From NCBI GenBank assembly GCA_022822125.1, contig JAJECF010000232.1:1-13008 (forward strand): DNA of 13,008 nt, read 5' to 3'. The position numbers were made by a program, and so were the translations under genes. Under the pieces are notes generated by a model that was not told the DNA's origin, made no database searches, and saw only the letters and a program-made list of their open reading frames with translations. The stretch comes from Alphaproteobacteria bacterium. GTDB taxonomy: Bacteria; Pseudomonadota; Alphaproteobacteria; Bin95. This document shows positions 1-7,623 of the stretch, piece after piece; the stretch's first letter is position 1, and every line of letters begins with the position of its first letter.

Positions 1-1
1 G

Positions 2-106
2 GCTTTTGCACGGCGCTACGACACTCACATGAAGCGGGCCGAGCCCAGGAAGGACATCTGGCTGCGGCCGCTGAGACGAGACTGGAAGCGAACACTCAAT
101 CGCTGA
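2..106 (+). CDS. C-terminal end of an unidentified protein (partial)
   Basis: An open frame enters from the left edge and stops at TGA 104-106, giving about 34 residues. They are strongly basic and rich in Arg, Lys and Trp, with an ending of the kind seen in DNA- or RNA-binding tails. It precedes the first integrase by about 50 bases on the same strand. No family is recognised. The composition fits a real protein end, but so short a frame could be chance; sequence to the left would settle it. Confidence 0.3.
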   Translation, partial: AFARRYDTHMKRAEPRKDIWLRPLRRDWKRTLNR

Positions 107-158
107 AATCACCATCCATCACCCGAGAACGGAAGCATTACCTGGCGGAAGAAATCGG

Positions 159-1373
159 ATGTCGCATTCGGAGAGGCCTGCCTTGGGTGCCGTCAAGCTC
201 AGCAAGAGAACTATAGACGCGCTCGCCGTGGAGCGCGGCGACAAGGTGTTCTGGGACCGGGACCTGCCGGGGTTCGGGATACGGGTCCATGCGACGGGGC
301 GCAGGATATACGTCGCCCAGGCGCGCACGCCGGGCGGGCTGCCCAGGCGCGTGAGACTGGGCCGGTTCGAGGACATGACGGCCAAGCAGGCCCGGCAGGA
401 GGCGGCGGAGATCATCGACCGCATCCGGCGCGGCGAGGACCCGCTGTCCCCGCCGACGCCGTCGGAGCCGACCGTGGCCGATCTCGCGACGCGCTACATG
501 GAGGGATATGTGGAGGTGAACTGCCGGCCGTTGACGGTGGAGACCTACCGGCGCGTGCTCAAACTGCAGATCCTGCCGGAACTGGGAGCTCTCAAGCTCT
601 CCGAGGTCGACCGCTCGCATATTTCGGCGCTGCATTACGGTCTGCGGAACAAGCCCGCGCAGGCGAACAAGGCGGTGGGCGTGTTCTCGAAGATGTTCAA
701 GCTGGCGGTGGCCTGGGGCTTGACCCCGGCCAGGCCCAATCCCTGCCGGTCGGTGAAGCGCTACAGGGAGAGAAGCTGCGAGCGTTTCCTGACCGCGGAC
801 GAATATGCGCGCCTGGGCCGGGTGCTGGTCAAGGCCGAGTCCGAAAGCACTGTTATGGCCTCTGCGGTCGCGGCCATCCGTCTGTTGCTGCTCACGGGCT
901 GCCGCCGGAACGAGATTCTGACGCTCAGGTGGGACGACATCGACCGCAGCGCGGGCGAGTTGCGGCTTCTCGATTCGAAGACGGGCCCCCGGCCTGTGCC
1001 GCTGACGTCGGCCGTGGAGCGTGTGCTGGCGCGGATACCGCGTATTGAGGGCAATCCCTGGGTGATCGCCGGGCGGGACCGGAGCGACCGTCTCAAGCGC
1101 ATCGATCCGTTCTGGAACAAGCTGCGCGCGCGTGCGGGGCTTGAGGATGTGCGCCTTCATGACTTTCGTCACTCCTTCGCCTCGCAGGCGCTGGAGATCG
1201 GTGAGGGACTGCCGGTCATCGCCCGTCTGCTCGGCCACAGGACGGTGATGACAACGGTGAAATACGCCCATCTGGCGCGAGACACCGAGCGGGCCTCGGC
1301 GGCGAAGGTCGGGGACAGCATCGGCGCCGACCTCCTGGCCGTCGATGCAAGCGACGAAGCCGACGCGGCGTAG
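159..1373 (+). CDS. Tyrosine recombinase/integrase, first of a tandem pair
   Basis: This site-specific recombinase would cut and rejoin DNA at attachment sites to integrate or excise the element. The 404-residue length is normal for tRNA-targeting integrases with an N-terminal arm-binding domain (DUF4102-like, about residues 12-95). A SAM-like core-binding domain follows (about 103-200), then the catalytic domain (about 208-385). The visible catalytic set is complete: R249 in TGCRRNE, K274 in DSKTG, H334 and R337 in HDFRH, H360 in LLGH and the nucleophile Y369 in KYAHLA. The ATG at 159 follows a purine-rich GGAAGA stretch at reasonable spacing. The next gene, another integrase, starts 26 bases after the stop on the same strand. 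The two proteins are clearly related but diverged, most alike around the catalytic motifs. It is probably functional. Confidence 0.95.
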   Translation: MSHSERPALGAVKLSKRTIDALAVERGDKVFWDRDLPGFGIRVHATGRRIYVAQARTPGGLPRRVRLGRFEDMTAKQARQEAAEIIDRIRRGEDPLSPPTPSEPTVADLATRYMEGYVEVNCRPLTVETYRRVLKLQILPELGALKLSEVDRSHISALHYGLRNKPAQANKAVGVFSKMFKLAVAWGLTPARPNPCRSVKRYRERSCERFLTADEYARLGRVLVKAESESTVMASAVAAIRLLLLTGCRRNEILTLRWDDIDRSAGELRLLDSKTGPRPVPLTSAVERVLARIPRIEGNPWVIAGRDRSDRLKRIDPFWNKLRARAGLEDVRLHDFRHSFASQALEIGEGLPVIARLLGHRTVMTTVKYAHLARDTERASAAKVGDSIGADLLAVDASDEADAA

Positions 1374-1399
1374 CGCCGGGCGAAAACAGGAAACAGGAC

Positions 1400-2605
1400 A
1401 TGGCGAAGCTCAGGCGCACGACGATCTCGCGAAGCACCGTGGAGAAGCTGGAGGCGGACAAGGACACGGTATTCTGGGACAGCGAGCTGCTGGGCTTCGG
1501 CGTCAGGGTCTATCCGACCGGGCGCAAGGTCTATGTCGTGCAGACGCGCACGGGCGGCGAGAACGGCAAGCGGGTGACGGTCGGGCGCCACGGCGTCATC
1601 ACGCCGGAGGAGGCGCGCCGTCGGGCGGCGCTGATCGTGTCCAGGATCAAGGCGGGCGAAGACCCGGTCCCGGAGCCGATGGCCGTGACGGAGGCGAAGG
1701 GGCCGACGGTGGCGGAGCTGGCGGCGGTCTATCTCGAAGAAATAGTCGAAGTGCGCCTGAAGCCGGCGTCGGCGAAGGTCTATCGCAGTGTCATCGGCAA
1801 GCACGTCCTGCCGGCGCTCGGGCGCAAGCCGGCTTTGTCCGTGGACCATGCGGCGGTCTCGGCGCTCCACCATTCGCTCGTGGCGACGCCCTCGGTGGCA
1901 AATCGGGCCGTCGAGATGCTGTTCCGCATCTACCGGGCGGCCGAGGAGCGGGAGCTGGTCCCGGAGGGCAGCAATCCGTGCCGGCAGGTCTCGAAGAACC
2001 GGCCGCGCCGCCACGAGCGGTTCCTGACCGACAGGGAGTTCCGCCGGCTCGGCCGGGTGCTGGACGAGGAGGAAAAGAACGGGGGCGGCCGCATGTATGC
2101 GGCGATGGCGATCCGCCTGCTGCTGCTGACCGGGTGCCGCAAGAACGAGATCCTTAACCTGCGCTGGGGCCATGTCGACCTGGAGGCGCGCGAGATGCGG
2201 CTTGAGGACGGGAAGACGGGGACCCGGAGAGTGCAGCTGTCGCCGGCTGCGGCCGAAGTGCTGGCGCGCATCCCGCGGGTCGAGGAGAATCCCTACGTCA
2301 TCCCGGGCATGCGGCCGGGCAGCCGCATGAGCGAGCTGCAGCGTCCCTGGATGCGGATCCGGGAGCGCGCCGGGCTCCAGGACATGCGCCTGCATGATTG
2401 CCGGCACAGCTTCGCGTCGCGGGCGCTGGCGCTCGGCGAGAGCCTGCCGGCGATAGGTCGCCTGCTCGGCCACAGCCAGGTGCAGACAACGGCGCGCTAT
2501 GCGCATCTGGCGCGGGACTCGGTGCGTGAGGCGGCGTGTCGAGTGTCTGATCGGATAGAAGCCGCCCTTTATCGCGACTGTCCGGATTTCGCGGGCGCAC
2601 GGTGA
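1400..2605 (+). CDS. Tyrosine recombinase/integrase, second of a tandem pair
   Basis: A second full-length integrase of 401 residues with the same architecture as its neighbour: N-terminal arm-binding domain (about residues 8-90), core-binding domain (about 102-195) and catalytic domain (about 205-385). Catalytic residues visible are R247 in TGCRKNE, K272 in DGKTG, H332 and R335 in HDCRH, H358 in LLGH and Y367 in RYAHLA. The ATG at 1400 has AGGA a few bases upstream; 26 bases separate it from the first integrase, so the two are probably co-transcribed. The sequence differs throughout from the first copy, so this is an old duplication or two recruited genes, not a recent repeat. Whether one or both are needed for recombination cannot be told from sequence. 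Confidence 0.95.
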   Translation: MAKLRRTTISRSTVEKLEADKDTVFWDSELLGFGVRVYPTGRKVYVVQTRTGGENGKRVTVGRHGVITPEEARRRAALIVSRIKAGEDPVPEPMAVTEAKGPTVAELAAVYLEEIVEVRLKPASAKVYRSVIGKHVLPALGRKPALSVDHAAVSALHHSLVATPSVANRAVEMLFRIYRAAEERELVPEGSNPCRQVSKNRPRRHERFLTDREFRRLGRVLDEEEKNGGGRMYAAMAIRLLLLTGCRKNEILNLRWGHVDLEAREMRLEDGKTGTRRVQLSPAAAEVLARIPRVEENPYVIPGMRPGSRMSELQRPWMRIRERAGLQDMRLHDCRHSFASRALALGESLPAIGRLLGHSQVQTTARYAHLARDSVREAACRVSDRIEAALYRDCPDFAGAR

Positions 2606-2613
2606 GTGTCGGT

Positions 2614-2630
2614 CTTGTCCACAGGACAAG
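2614..2630. repeat. Perfect 7-bp inverted repeat after the integrases
   Basis: CTTGTCC and GGACAAG flank a 3-base spacer, starting 8 bases after the second integrase stop. There is no T-run behind it, so it is not a standard intrinsic terminator. It could be a protein-binding site or a simple hairpin in the 3' untranslated region. Confidence 0.4.
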
Positions 2631-2681
2631 GGCCAGCGCACCACAGTTTCGACGGGCTTCGGATTTAGGGTATGTCGCAGC

Positions 2682-2770
2682 CCCGGCTGCCTCTCGCTCT
2701 TCCGGTTTGCTGAGGACTTTCGCGAGACGCGCCATCCTGCGGTGATGTACGTCGGCGAGGTTCGGATGAG
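2682..2770 (-). pseudogene. Relic of a serine site-specific recombinase C-terminal region
   Basis: On the minus strand about 29 residues, beginning HPNLADVHHRRMARL and continuing through LSKPEERE, closely match the conserved stretch near the C terminus of large serine recombinases (pattern HPN-(L/M)-A-E-x-Y-R-R-K-V-x-x-L-x-x-A-L). The expected continuation, the RSLI-x-x-IVLTP motif, is missing and no resolvase catalytic domain is near. It is a small leftover between the integrases and the OLD gene, showing that another recombination system once occupied this site. The assignment rests on a recalled motif only and should be tested by a profile search. Confidence 0.45.
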
Positions 2771-2859
2771 CGTCCGGAGTCTCGCGAGGAGCCGCTGCAG
2801 GACCTGTCCCCTTACCACAACTGCGAGAGCGCGGCACCGACACTGCATGCGCCGAGTAA

Positions 2860-3438
2860 CTACGCTGGAATACCTTTGCGCCCCGGGTCCGATAGCCATT
2901 CCTTGATCTCAGCCAGAAACGACCATACGTCTCCGATCCTTGGGCGCACATAAGATTCCTCTTCTGGGTTCTCTCCCATTTTTTGAAAAATATCGATTAG
3001 CCAAGATGGTCCGTGCCCGGGCGCCTCAAGGTCAAGCAGCCAAGATTCCAGTTCCCCCTTCTTCACCACAAAAAGGCCATACTCATACAGTCGCTCACAT
3101 AAGTTCTCGGCGGCCTCCCTGTCGCCTTCTTCAAGAATATCGAGGCCACCGTCTCGCTTCATATCTTTGCCTGTATCTTTAAATTTCTCCATTATACTGC
3201 TTCTGCTGATGGCCAGAGATCTACGTTCTAGTTCCGGGACAAACCCTCCCTCCAAAAAGGCTGTCCATACAGAGCCTCCTTCCTTCAAGATATCGATATC
3301 AACAATGCCAGCCGCAGGAATGCCCAAATTCCGTAAGGGCTTCAGGAGGGTGCGGACAGTCTGCTTGTTTTGAGCGTTTAGAAAAAGACAGTTCGGTATT
3401 CCCCATTCAGGCTTAAATCGCAACAGGCGTTCGTTCAC
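2860..3438 (-). CDS. OLD-family nuclease, C-terminal TOPRIM half (separated by an in-frame TAG)
   Basis: These 192 residues continue, in the same frame, the ATPase gene that stops 3 bases upstream. They hold the rest of a TOPRIM fold: a beta-strand and helix, then the acidic DxD motif in VDID (residues 47-49), which would bind Mg2+ for DNA cleavage. A later KKGELESWL segment resembles the conserved Lys/Glu motif of OLD-like TOPRIM domains. The only start is GTG at 3438, with AGGA too close to be a good ribosome site. Independent translation is therefore doubtful; readthrough, re-initiation or loss of function are the options. The base composition is clearly AT-richer than the integrases and the right-hand cluster, suggesting separate acquisition. 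If joined to the upstream half, the whole would be about 556 residues, a normal OLD length. Confidence 0.75.
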   Translation of the reverse strand: MNERLLRFKPEWGIPNCLFLNAQNKQTVRTLLKPLRNLGIPAAGIVDIDILKEGGSVWTAFLEGGFVPELERRSLAISRSSIMEKFKDTGKDMKRDGGLDILEEGDREAAENLCERLYEYGLFVVKKGELESWLLDLEAPGHGPSWLIDIFQKMGENPEEESYVRPRIGDVWSFLAEIKEWLSDPGRKGIPA

Positions 3439-3441
3439 TTC

Positions 3442-3444
3442 CTA
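3442..3444 (-). other. In-frame amber codon interrupting the OLD nuclease gene
   Basis: Read on the minus strand, codons run ...GCT TTC TAT TAG GAA GTG AAC GAA... Both sides are the same reading frame, and together they spell the usual OLD TOPRIM opening (ESDTDRAFY, stop, EVNERL). The TAG thus lies 8 residues after the TOPRIM glutamate and before the DxD motif. Confidence 0.9.
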
Positions 3445-4530
3445 ATAGAAAGCTCTATCAGTATCCGATTCAGTAACAACAACAAATTCATAGAACAATC
3501 CGTCCAAAACACTTGTTGATCGTAACAGTGGATTTCGCATCAGCGCGAGAAGCTCTTCGCTCGGCAAGAGGCGAGCTGTTGCTGCATTGTCTCGATAGGT
3601 AAGCCGAACAATGTTGATGGACGCTCCGGACTGAATGCAACCCATGACAAAGTTTGGGCTATGTGTCGAAACAAACAGTCTCTTTTCGGATCCGGAGCTT
3701 GCCAAAGCAATTTCTTTTCCTAAGCTAAAGGATAGTGCGGGATGTAGAAAGGCTTCGGGCTCGTCTATGATGAGAATAACAGGATCACCGGCTATTATCT
3801 CTGTTATCATGCCGGCAAAAGCCTTCACCCCGTCGCTCGCCTCCTGTATTGGCAGGGCTTCGCTATGAAACTGCACGGCCTCCTCGTGAATTCCACGTTC
3901 TTGTGCCTCAGAGCTGGGCTCGATCGATGAAAGTCGAAGGCGAAGCTGCCCCAAGTTCGTAGGATCAACAACCAAATGCGTACCAAAAGCGTCATAAACT
4001 ATACGACGTACACTGGCCCTTTTTTGATTGTCGCGGAACAAAACTTGAAAACTTGTTTGTGGAGCCTGTTGAAGGTCTCCGGCATTCTGAGGTCCGACAA
4101 GGTTTATACGGCTTTGGCCATCAAGTAGCAGTGTATTGTAAGTGAGGTACCACTGACACAAGGTTGAAGTGTGTGCATCTACGTTGATCAGACTATCTAT
4201 TAGCTCTCTTCTCGGCACCTGTTGGCGATGTCCTCTCTTTCCAACAATTACATGATCAGGATGAAGTGCTTCATTGAAATTGGGTTTTAATGTTACATGT
4301 TGAATCCGTTCTTCGGCAGTTTCCTGAGGCATTGAGCTAAAGTCAATGCGTTCAACAATTACATCCGAAGCGTTCTTCTGGCCACTAGTGCAAAATTGAT
4401 GTATCTCAGAAAGTACTTTGCTTTTACCGGAATTATTTGGTCCAACAAAAACTGTCACAGGAGTGGTACCGATTGTTTCGGGTGAAAGTCCAGGCGCACG
4501 CCCGAACTGGAGAGTGAGTGCATTAATCAT
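3442..4530 (-). CDS. OLD-family AAA ATPase, N-terminal half of a split ATPase/TOPRIM nuclease
   Basis: An ABC-like ATPase of 362 residues belonging to the OLD (overcoming lysogenization defect) group, whose members often act in phage defence or DNA processing. Walker A is GPNNSGKS (residues 30-37). A signature-like ASDGVKAFAG lies at 231-240, Walker B VILIIDEPE at 251-259 and the switch histidine in STHS at 288-291. The last residues, VVVTESDTDRAFY, open the TOPRIM domain with its conserved glutamate (E354). The protein then stops at TAG, and the rest of the TOPRIM domain follows in frame. Start is ATG 4530; no strong ribosome site is seen. No UvrD-like helicase (GajB) or reverse transcriptase lies beside it, so it is not an evident Gabija or retron module. 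It is AT-richer than its surroundings and sits inside the presumed island. Confidence 0.85.
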   Translation of the reverse strand: MINALTLQFGRAPGLSPETIGTTPVTVFVGPNNSGKSKVLSEIHQFCTSGQKNASDVIVERIDFSSMPQETAEERIQHVTLKPNFNEALHPDHVIVGKRGHRQQVPRRELIDSLINVDAHTSTLCQWYLTYNTLLLDGQSRINLVGPQNAGDLQQAPQTSFQVLFRDNQKRASVRRIVYDAFGTHLVVDPTNLGQLRLRLSSIEPSSEAQERGIHEEAVQFHSEALPIQEASDGVKAFAGMITEIIAGDPVILIIDEPEAFLHPALSFSLGKEIALASSGSEKRLFVSTHSPNFVMGCIQSGASINIVRLTYRDNAATARLLPSEELLALMRNPLLRSTSVLDGLFYEFVVVTESDTDRAFY

Positions 4531-4712
4531 GTGGTGCTGCTTTCAGGTGACCGTGCTGGTTGTGCTTGGCAGGAACTTTACCACATCACGGCTCCTTGAT
4601 CAGGTGTCGGAAACAACGTCATATCTCCGGCCACCGAAGTGGCGGTTGGCGTACGGGGATGGGTATTGGGGGCGAAGCGTTGAGGGTGCTGGCGGTATGA
4701 TACCGAGCGATT

Positions 4713-4738
4713 CCGTGTCTCTGTTCGATGTGACACGG
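4713..4738. repeat. Perfect 7-bp inverted repeat, 12-base loop
   Basis: CCGTGTC (4713-4719) is matched by GACACGG (4732-4738). It lies in the gene-poor stretch and has no T-run. It could be an operator or the stem of a small RNA; no function is assigned. Confidence 0.35.
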
Positions 4739-4982
4739 CAACTATGAGAACACACCGGCAGTTCAGAAGGTCAGAGCGGATCTGGGGAGAGTCTTGATCG
4801 AATGTCGGTCTTGAGGTTGTGGGGTTTCTCCTTGGACATGGCGCACGCCGCTCCTTGGGCCGCAAGCATAGCGAAGGCGAATAGAAGCCAATACCTGGCG
4901 GCGCAGACAGCATGGTAGTCGGGAAGGTCTCGGGCGTCCTCCGTTTGCCCGACCGGTGAAGGCATGATGCAGAGACGCCCGG

Positions 4983-5025
4983 AACTGCACCGACCTTGTG
5001 TCCCGGCTGCAAAGCCGGGGCAGTT
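4983..5025. repeat. Nested hairpin: 7-bp inner stem inside a 6-bp outer stem
   Basis: The inner stem CCCGGCT/AGCCGGG (5002-5008 and 5013-5019) closes a GCAA loop, a stable GNRA-type tetraloop. AACTGC (4983-4988) and GCAGTT (5020-5025) can pair outside it, leaving 13 unpaired bases on the 5' side. Such nesting suggests a structured RNA or a recombinase-related palindrome near the island edge. No T-run follows, so it is not a normal terminator. Confidence 0.4.
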
Positions 5026-5306
5026 GTCGTCGGCGGTCTCACGGTGGATCGCAACGGCCTGACGAGTTTCCCAATCCTTCAGGCATCTCGTCGGCTTACG
5101 GGTCGGTCCGGTCCGCTGGCGGCCGGGCGATGAACACGGATCGTGTCATCAAATCGAATGCGGAATTTTTCAATACCAGGACTTGGGCGGGCGACACATG
5201 GCGCAGAAACGCCATTTCGGCGCGCGGAGACGATGTCGAAGTCACCATAGGCAGCGGTTCGGTGCAGGAGCGTCCCGCCGAGAGCGGATTGCCCCAAAAC
5301 CACGGC

Positions 5307-5348
<42 letters not shown>

Positions 5349-5357
5349 TCAAGACCA

Positions 5358-5392
5358 AAGCCCTGAAAACAATGAAATTTTCGGGGCTTTTT
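5358..5392 (+). terminator. Rho-independent terminator behind the tRNA-fMet fragment
   Basis: AAGCCCTGAAAA pairs with TTTTCGGGGCTT (one G-T wobble) over a short loop and ends in a run of five T. It lies 10 bases after the tRNA discriminator base and is most simply the original terminator of the tRNA gene, carried on the chromosomal side of the attachment site. Confidence 0.8.
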
Positions 5393-5550
5393 GATTCCCG
5401 AAAATGAGGTCGCGTATCAGCATTGGGAATCGTATGGGAATCGCGAGGAGTGGTATCCCAGTCGGTGACTGGCGGTGGTGGCGATAACGGGACCGGGAAA
5501 CGGAGCGGTTCGGACGGTTGTAGCGTCGGCACTGCGGGGCATGCCTGCTC

Positions 5551-5803
5551 CTCGTCCGGGCTACGCATGGGGTAGCCGACGCCGAGCTCGGTGAGATGTA
5601 GGCGGGCCGTGCGGCGCTGTCGCCGAGCTTGCGCGCAGCTTCTTCATGTAGGTGCGCACCGCTTGCTGGCCGTTGGGGTTGCCCTCGCCCCACACCTTGC
5701 GCAGCAGCGTCTCGTGCATGGTGCTTCGGCCCGCGTTGAGAGACAGAATGCGGAGCAGCGCGTATTCCGTCGCGGTCGGCGTGTCGGCGGCGAGGACGAG
5801 GTG
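5551..5803 (-). pseudogene. Relic of an OmpR-type winged-helix response regulator (C-terminal domain)
   Basis: The minus strand encodes most of an OmpR/KdpE-like DNA-binding domain: TATEYALLRILSLNAGR, then TLLRKVWGE, then QQAVRTYMKKLR. The expected ending, RKLGD...ARPAYI...LTELGVGY, is present but in two other frames. Two single-base losses explain it: CTGCGC(C)GCAAG near 5625 and TACATC(C)TCACC near 5596. The receiver domain with its phospho-acceptor Asp is missing. It is a dead gene remnant. A sensor-kinase fragment lies next to it in the opposite orientation, which is not the normal arrangement of such a pair and points to rearrangement. Confidence 0.7.
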
Positions 5804-5858
5804 GTGCTGCTGGTGTTCGCCACCCAAGCGGGGCGGTGATCGCCCACCTCCCGCCTAC

Positions 5859-6186
5859 CGCGACGAGCAGCGTGCACGGTCCGAACTCAAGGCGCTGTTC
5901 GAGACCTCGCCGGTGGCCGTCGTGGTGGTCGACGCGGCGACCGGCGCCGCGGTCTCGCCTAACCGGGAGGCGAAGGGGATCGTGGAGAGCCTGTGCATGC
6001 CGGACGTCACCGCCGAGGACCTGCGTGAGACCCTCGCCTACCGGCGCGCCGCCGGGCGCGAGATCGCCCTAGCCGAGTTGCCGACGGTCGTGGCGCTGAA
6101 GAATGCCAAGACGATGCGCGCCAAGGAGACCGAACTCACCGTTCCCGACAGGCGCAGACCGATGGTGCTGGTCATCGCTAGGTTGG
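5859..6186 (+). pseudogene. Relic of a PAS-domain sensor histidine kinase
   Basis: About 110 residues starting YRDEQRARSELKALFETSP and continuing VVVVDAATGAAVSPNREAK, RRAAGREIAL and ETELTVPD resemble the PAS sensor segment of a soluble histidine kinase family often paired with winged-helix response regulators. The open frame extends on both sides (5652-6386), but the flanking residues match nothing. There is no dimerisation (H-box) or ATP-binding domain, so no kinase activity is possible. It begins about 55 bases from the regulator relic on the other strand. Most likely both came from one two-component locus broken by deletion and inversion. Confidence 0.6.
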
Positions 6187-6309
6187 GTCACTGGGGACAC
6201 CTAGTCGTCGGCGTTGCTAGGAATTGCTCTGGCTGCAATGGTCAAGAATGGGGCCACGCTCCGGCTCATCACGATGCATCGTGCCGCGCGACGAAAGAAC
6301 GAGATGTGA

Positions 6310-7623
6310 CTAAACTACTTGCCCTTGATCGTCTGGACATCCCATATCTATCCAGTGGGCAATCTCAGCGATCTCCGACAGTTTAATTTCCGGCCCTCCT
6401 GCAGGCATTCGCCGAATGTTTTGGTTCGGAAAGCCCTGCCTAAGTGCTACAACCAAATTGGTTTGGTACCCTTGCTGATTCCCGATCTTACTTGGCTCGA
6501 TTAGGCGCATTCCTCTCGCAGTAGATGCCAGCAACTCCTCACGTGTCGACCAACCGAAAGCTCCACCGTGACGGGACTCGAGTCGAGGCAACATCCCGTC
6601 CCGTTCCTTTGACCATCGTGCAATCGCACTATCCAGTATCTCCTGAACCCGAGTCCAGTGCACATAGGAACAACCCAAAGTCTGACTGTCCAATACGTGT
6701 TGGGGCGTCCTTATGTCTGCCTGATCGAAATTTGGCAAAACTCGCTCTATCCTATCGACAGTTGCAACTTGGTCCATGCCGTCCCAAGGCCACATATTGC
6801 TGTCAATCTCGTGTCCGCGGCCTGCATTGCTAGTCGTTGTGTAGTGCTGCTCCCCATGATGACCGAGCGCTTGCCACAACGCCCATAACCTATCGATGAA
6901 TGCGTGATTTAGCATAAATATAGGGTCGTATGGCGAAGCATGGCTTCGCATTACACCACCCACCCAGGCATGCATAAAGTCGTGGGTACGACGATGTAGA
7001 GGCGTCCCGTGCTCGACCGCTAATCTGAAGGAATCGTAGTTTGGCCGCTCCATGAGGAACTCAAGCGTTTCTTGAGGAGGAAGGCTAGATTTCGCCATAA
7101 ATTCTCGAACTAAATTCTCACCAAATTCCGGAACTGGAGCATTAGGGTCTGCAATAAGGTCTCCCACCATGCGCATTCTAACTCGCTTGTCGAGTTTCCA
7201 CGAGTTATTCCGAGCAAACCTCGCGTTGGTCACTTCAACAATGCCCGAATTGTCATATTCGCCTAGAAAGTCGTCTTTGAAAATTATCTGGAAGGTCGTA
7301 TCAGGATCCGTCCAATCCCAGAAAGGGATTGCCATATTCGGAACCTGAGAGATATCCTGTAAGTCCTTTTCGATGCGAAGTAGATACTCTCGGTGCCAAG
7401 GCAAAAACCCTGGTCCCCCGTGCCCTCCATCGGGCGGCTTGGTAGCTACTCCGTTCTGTAGGCGCGCTGTAACACCAAGGTGCAGGGCTACATGTTGGTC
7501 ATATTTCCTGATTGTGGTATTGCCGGGAAGGGATACTTGACTATTTTTTAGCGCGACTACCGCATCAATAAACTCTCTACGTTCAGTTTGCGTAAGGTGG
7601 CGAGGGCTTTTTCGAACGTTCAT
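6310..7623 (-). CDS. Tyrosinase (type-3 copper phenol oxidase)
   Basis: The enzyme should hydroxylate monophenols and oxidise o-diphenols to quinones with a dinuclear copper centre. Both copper sites look complete in the 437 residues: CuA H48, H68 and H77 (HGGPGFLPWHREYLL) and CuB H214, H218 (THDFMHAWVGG) and H240 in SPYDPIFMLNHAFIDRLW. The first histidine of the usual LHH is Asn, but the ligand His is kept. FWDW (101-104) is also typical. ATG 7623 is chosen over the upstream TTG 7653 because it overlaps the TGA of the caddie gene as ATGA, implying coupled translation. There is no signal peptide. The C-terminal 100 residues end MPAGGP...WIDMGCP, like cytochrome c-type domains but without CxxCH. 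Composition is AT-richer than the flanking cluster, suggesting transfer. Confidence 0.92.
   Translation of the reverse strand: MNVRKSPRHLTQTERREFIDAVVALKNSQVSLPGNTTIRKYDQHVALHLGVTARLQNGVATKPPDGGHGGPGFLPWHREYLLRIEKDLQDISQVPNMAIPFWDWTDPDTTFQIIFKDDFLGEYDNSGIVEVTNARFARNNSWKLDKRVRMRMVGDLIADPNAPVPEFGENLVREFMAKSSLPPQETLEFLMERPNYDSFRLAVEHGTPLHRRTHDFMHAWVGGVMRSHASPYDPIFMLNHAFIDRLWALWQALGHHGEQHYTTTSNAGRGHEIDSNMWPWDGMDQVATVDRIERVLPNFDQADIRTPQHVLDSQTLGCSYVHWTRVQEILDSAIARWSKERDGMLPRLESRHGGAFGWSTREELLASTARGMRLIEPSKIGNQQGYQTNLVVALRQGFPNQNIRRMPAGGPEIKLSEIAEIAHWIDMGCPDDQGQVV

Larger units (their letters stand above)
4531..5306. other. Gene-poor stretch between the OLD gene and the tRNA fragment
   Basis: No convincing gene is visible on either strand. 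Possible small frames include a 64-residue minus-strand one (4771-4965) with a hydrophobic YWLLFAFAMLAA segment and a 62-residue plus-strand one from ATG 5130 that ends inside the tRNA fragment. Neither has a good ribosome site or a recognised family. The stretch contains the inverted repeats listed separately. It must hold the promoter of the OLD gene, but no clear -35/-10 pair could be picked. It may be non-coding element DNA or decayed genes. Confidence 0.5.

Noticed and set aside
1169..2899. 576-residue minus-strand open frame opposite the integrases
   Set aside because: It is the complement of two intact integrase genes, with an Arg/His-rich shadow composition; only the small recombinase-like scrap, in a different minus frame, was kept.
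2860..4530. A Gabija (GajA-GajB) or retron-type defence system
   Set aside because: No UvrD-like helicase, reverse transcriptase or partner gene adjoins the OLD gene; the flanks are integrases and gene-poor DNA.
4771..4965. 64-residue small membrane protein on the minus strand
   Set aside because: It has a hydrophobic segment but no ribosome site, recognised family or supporting context.
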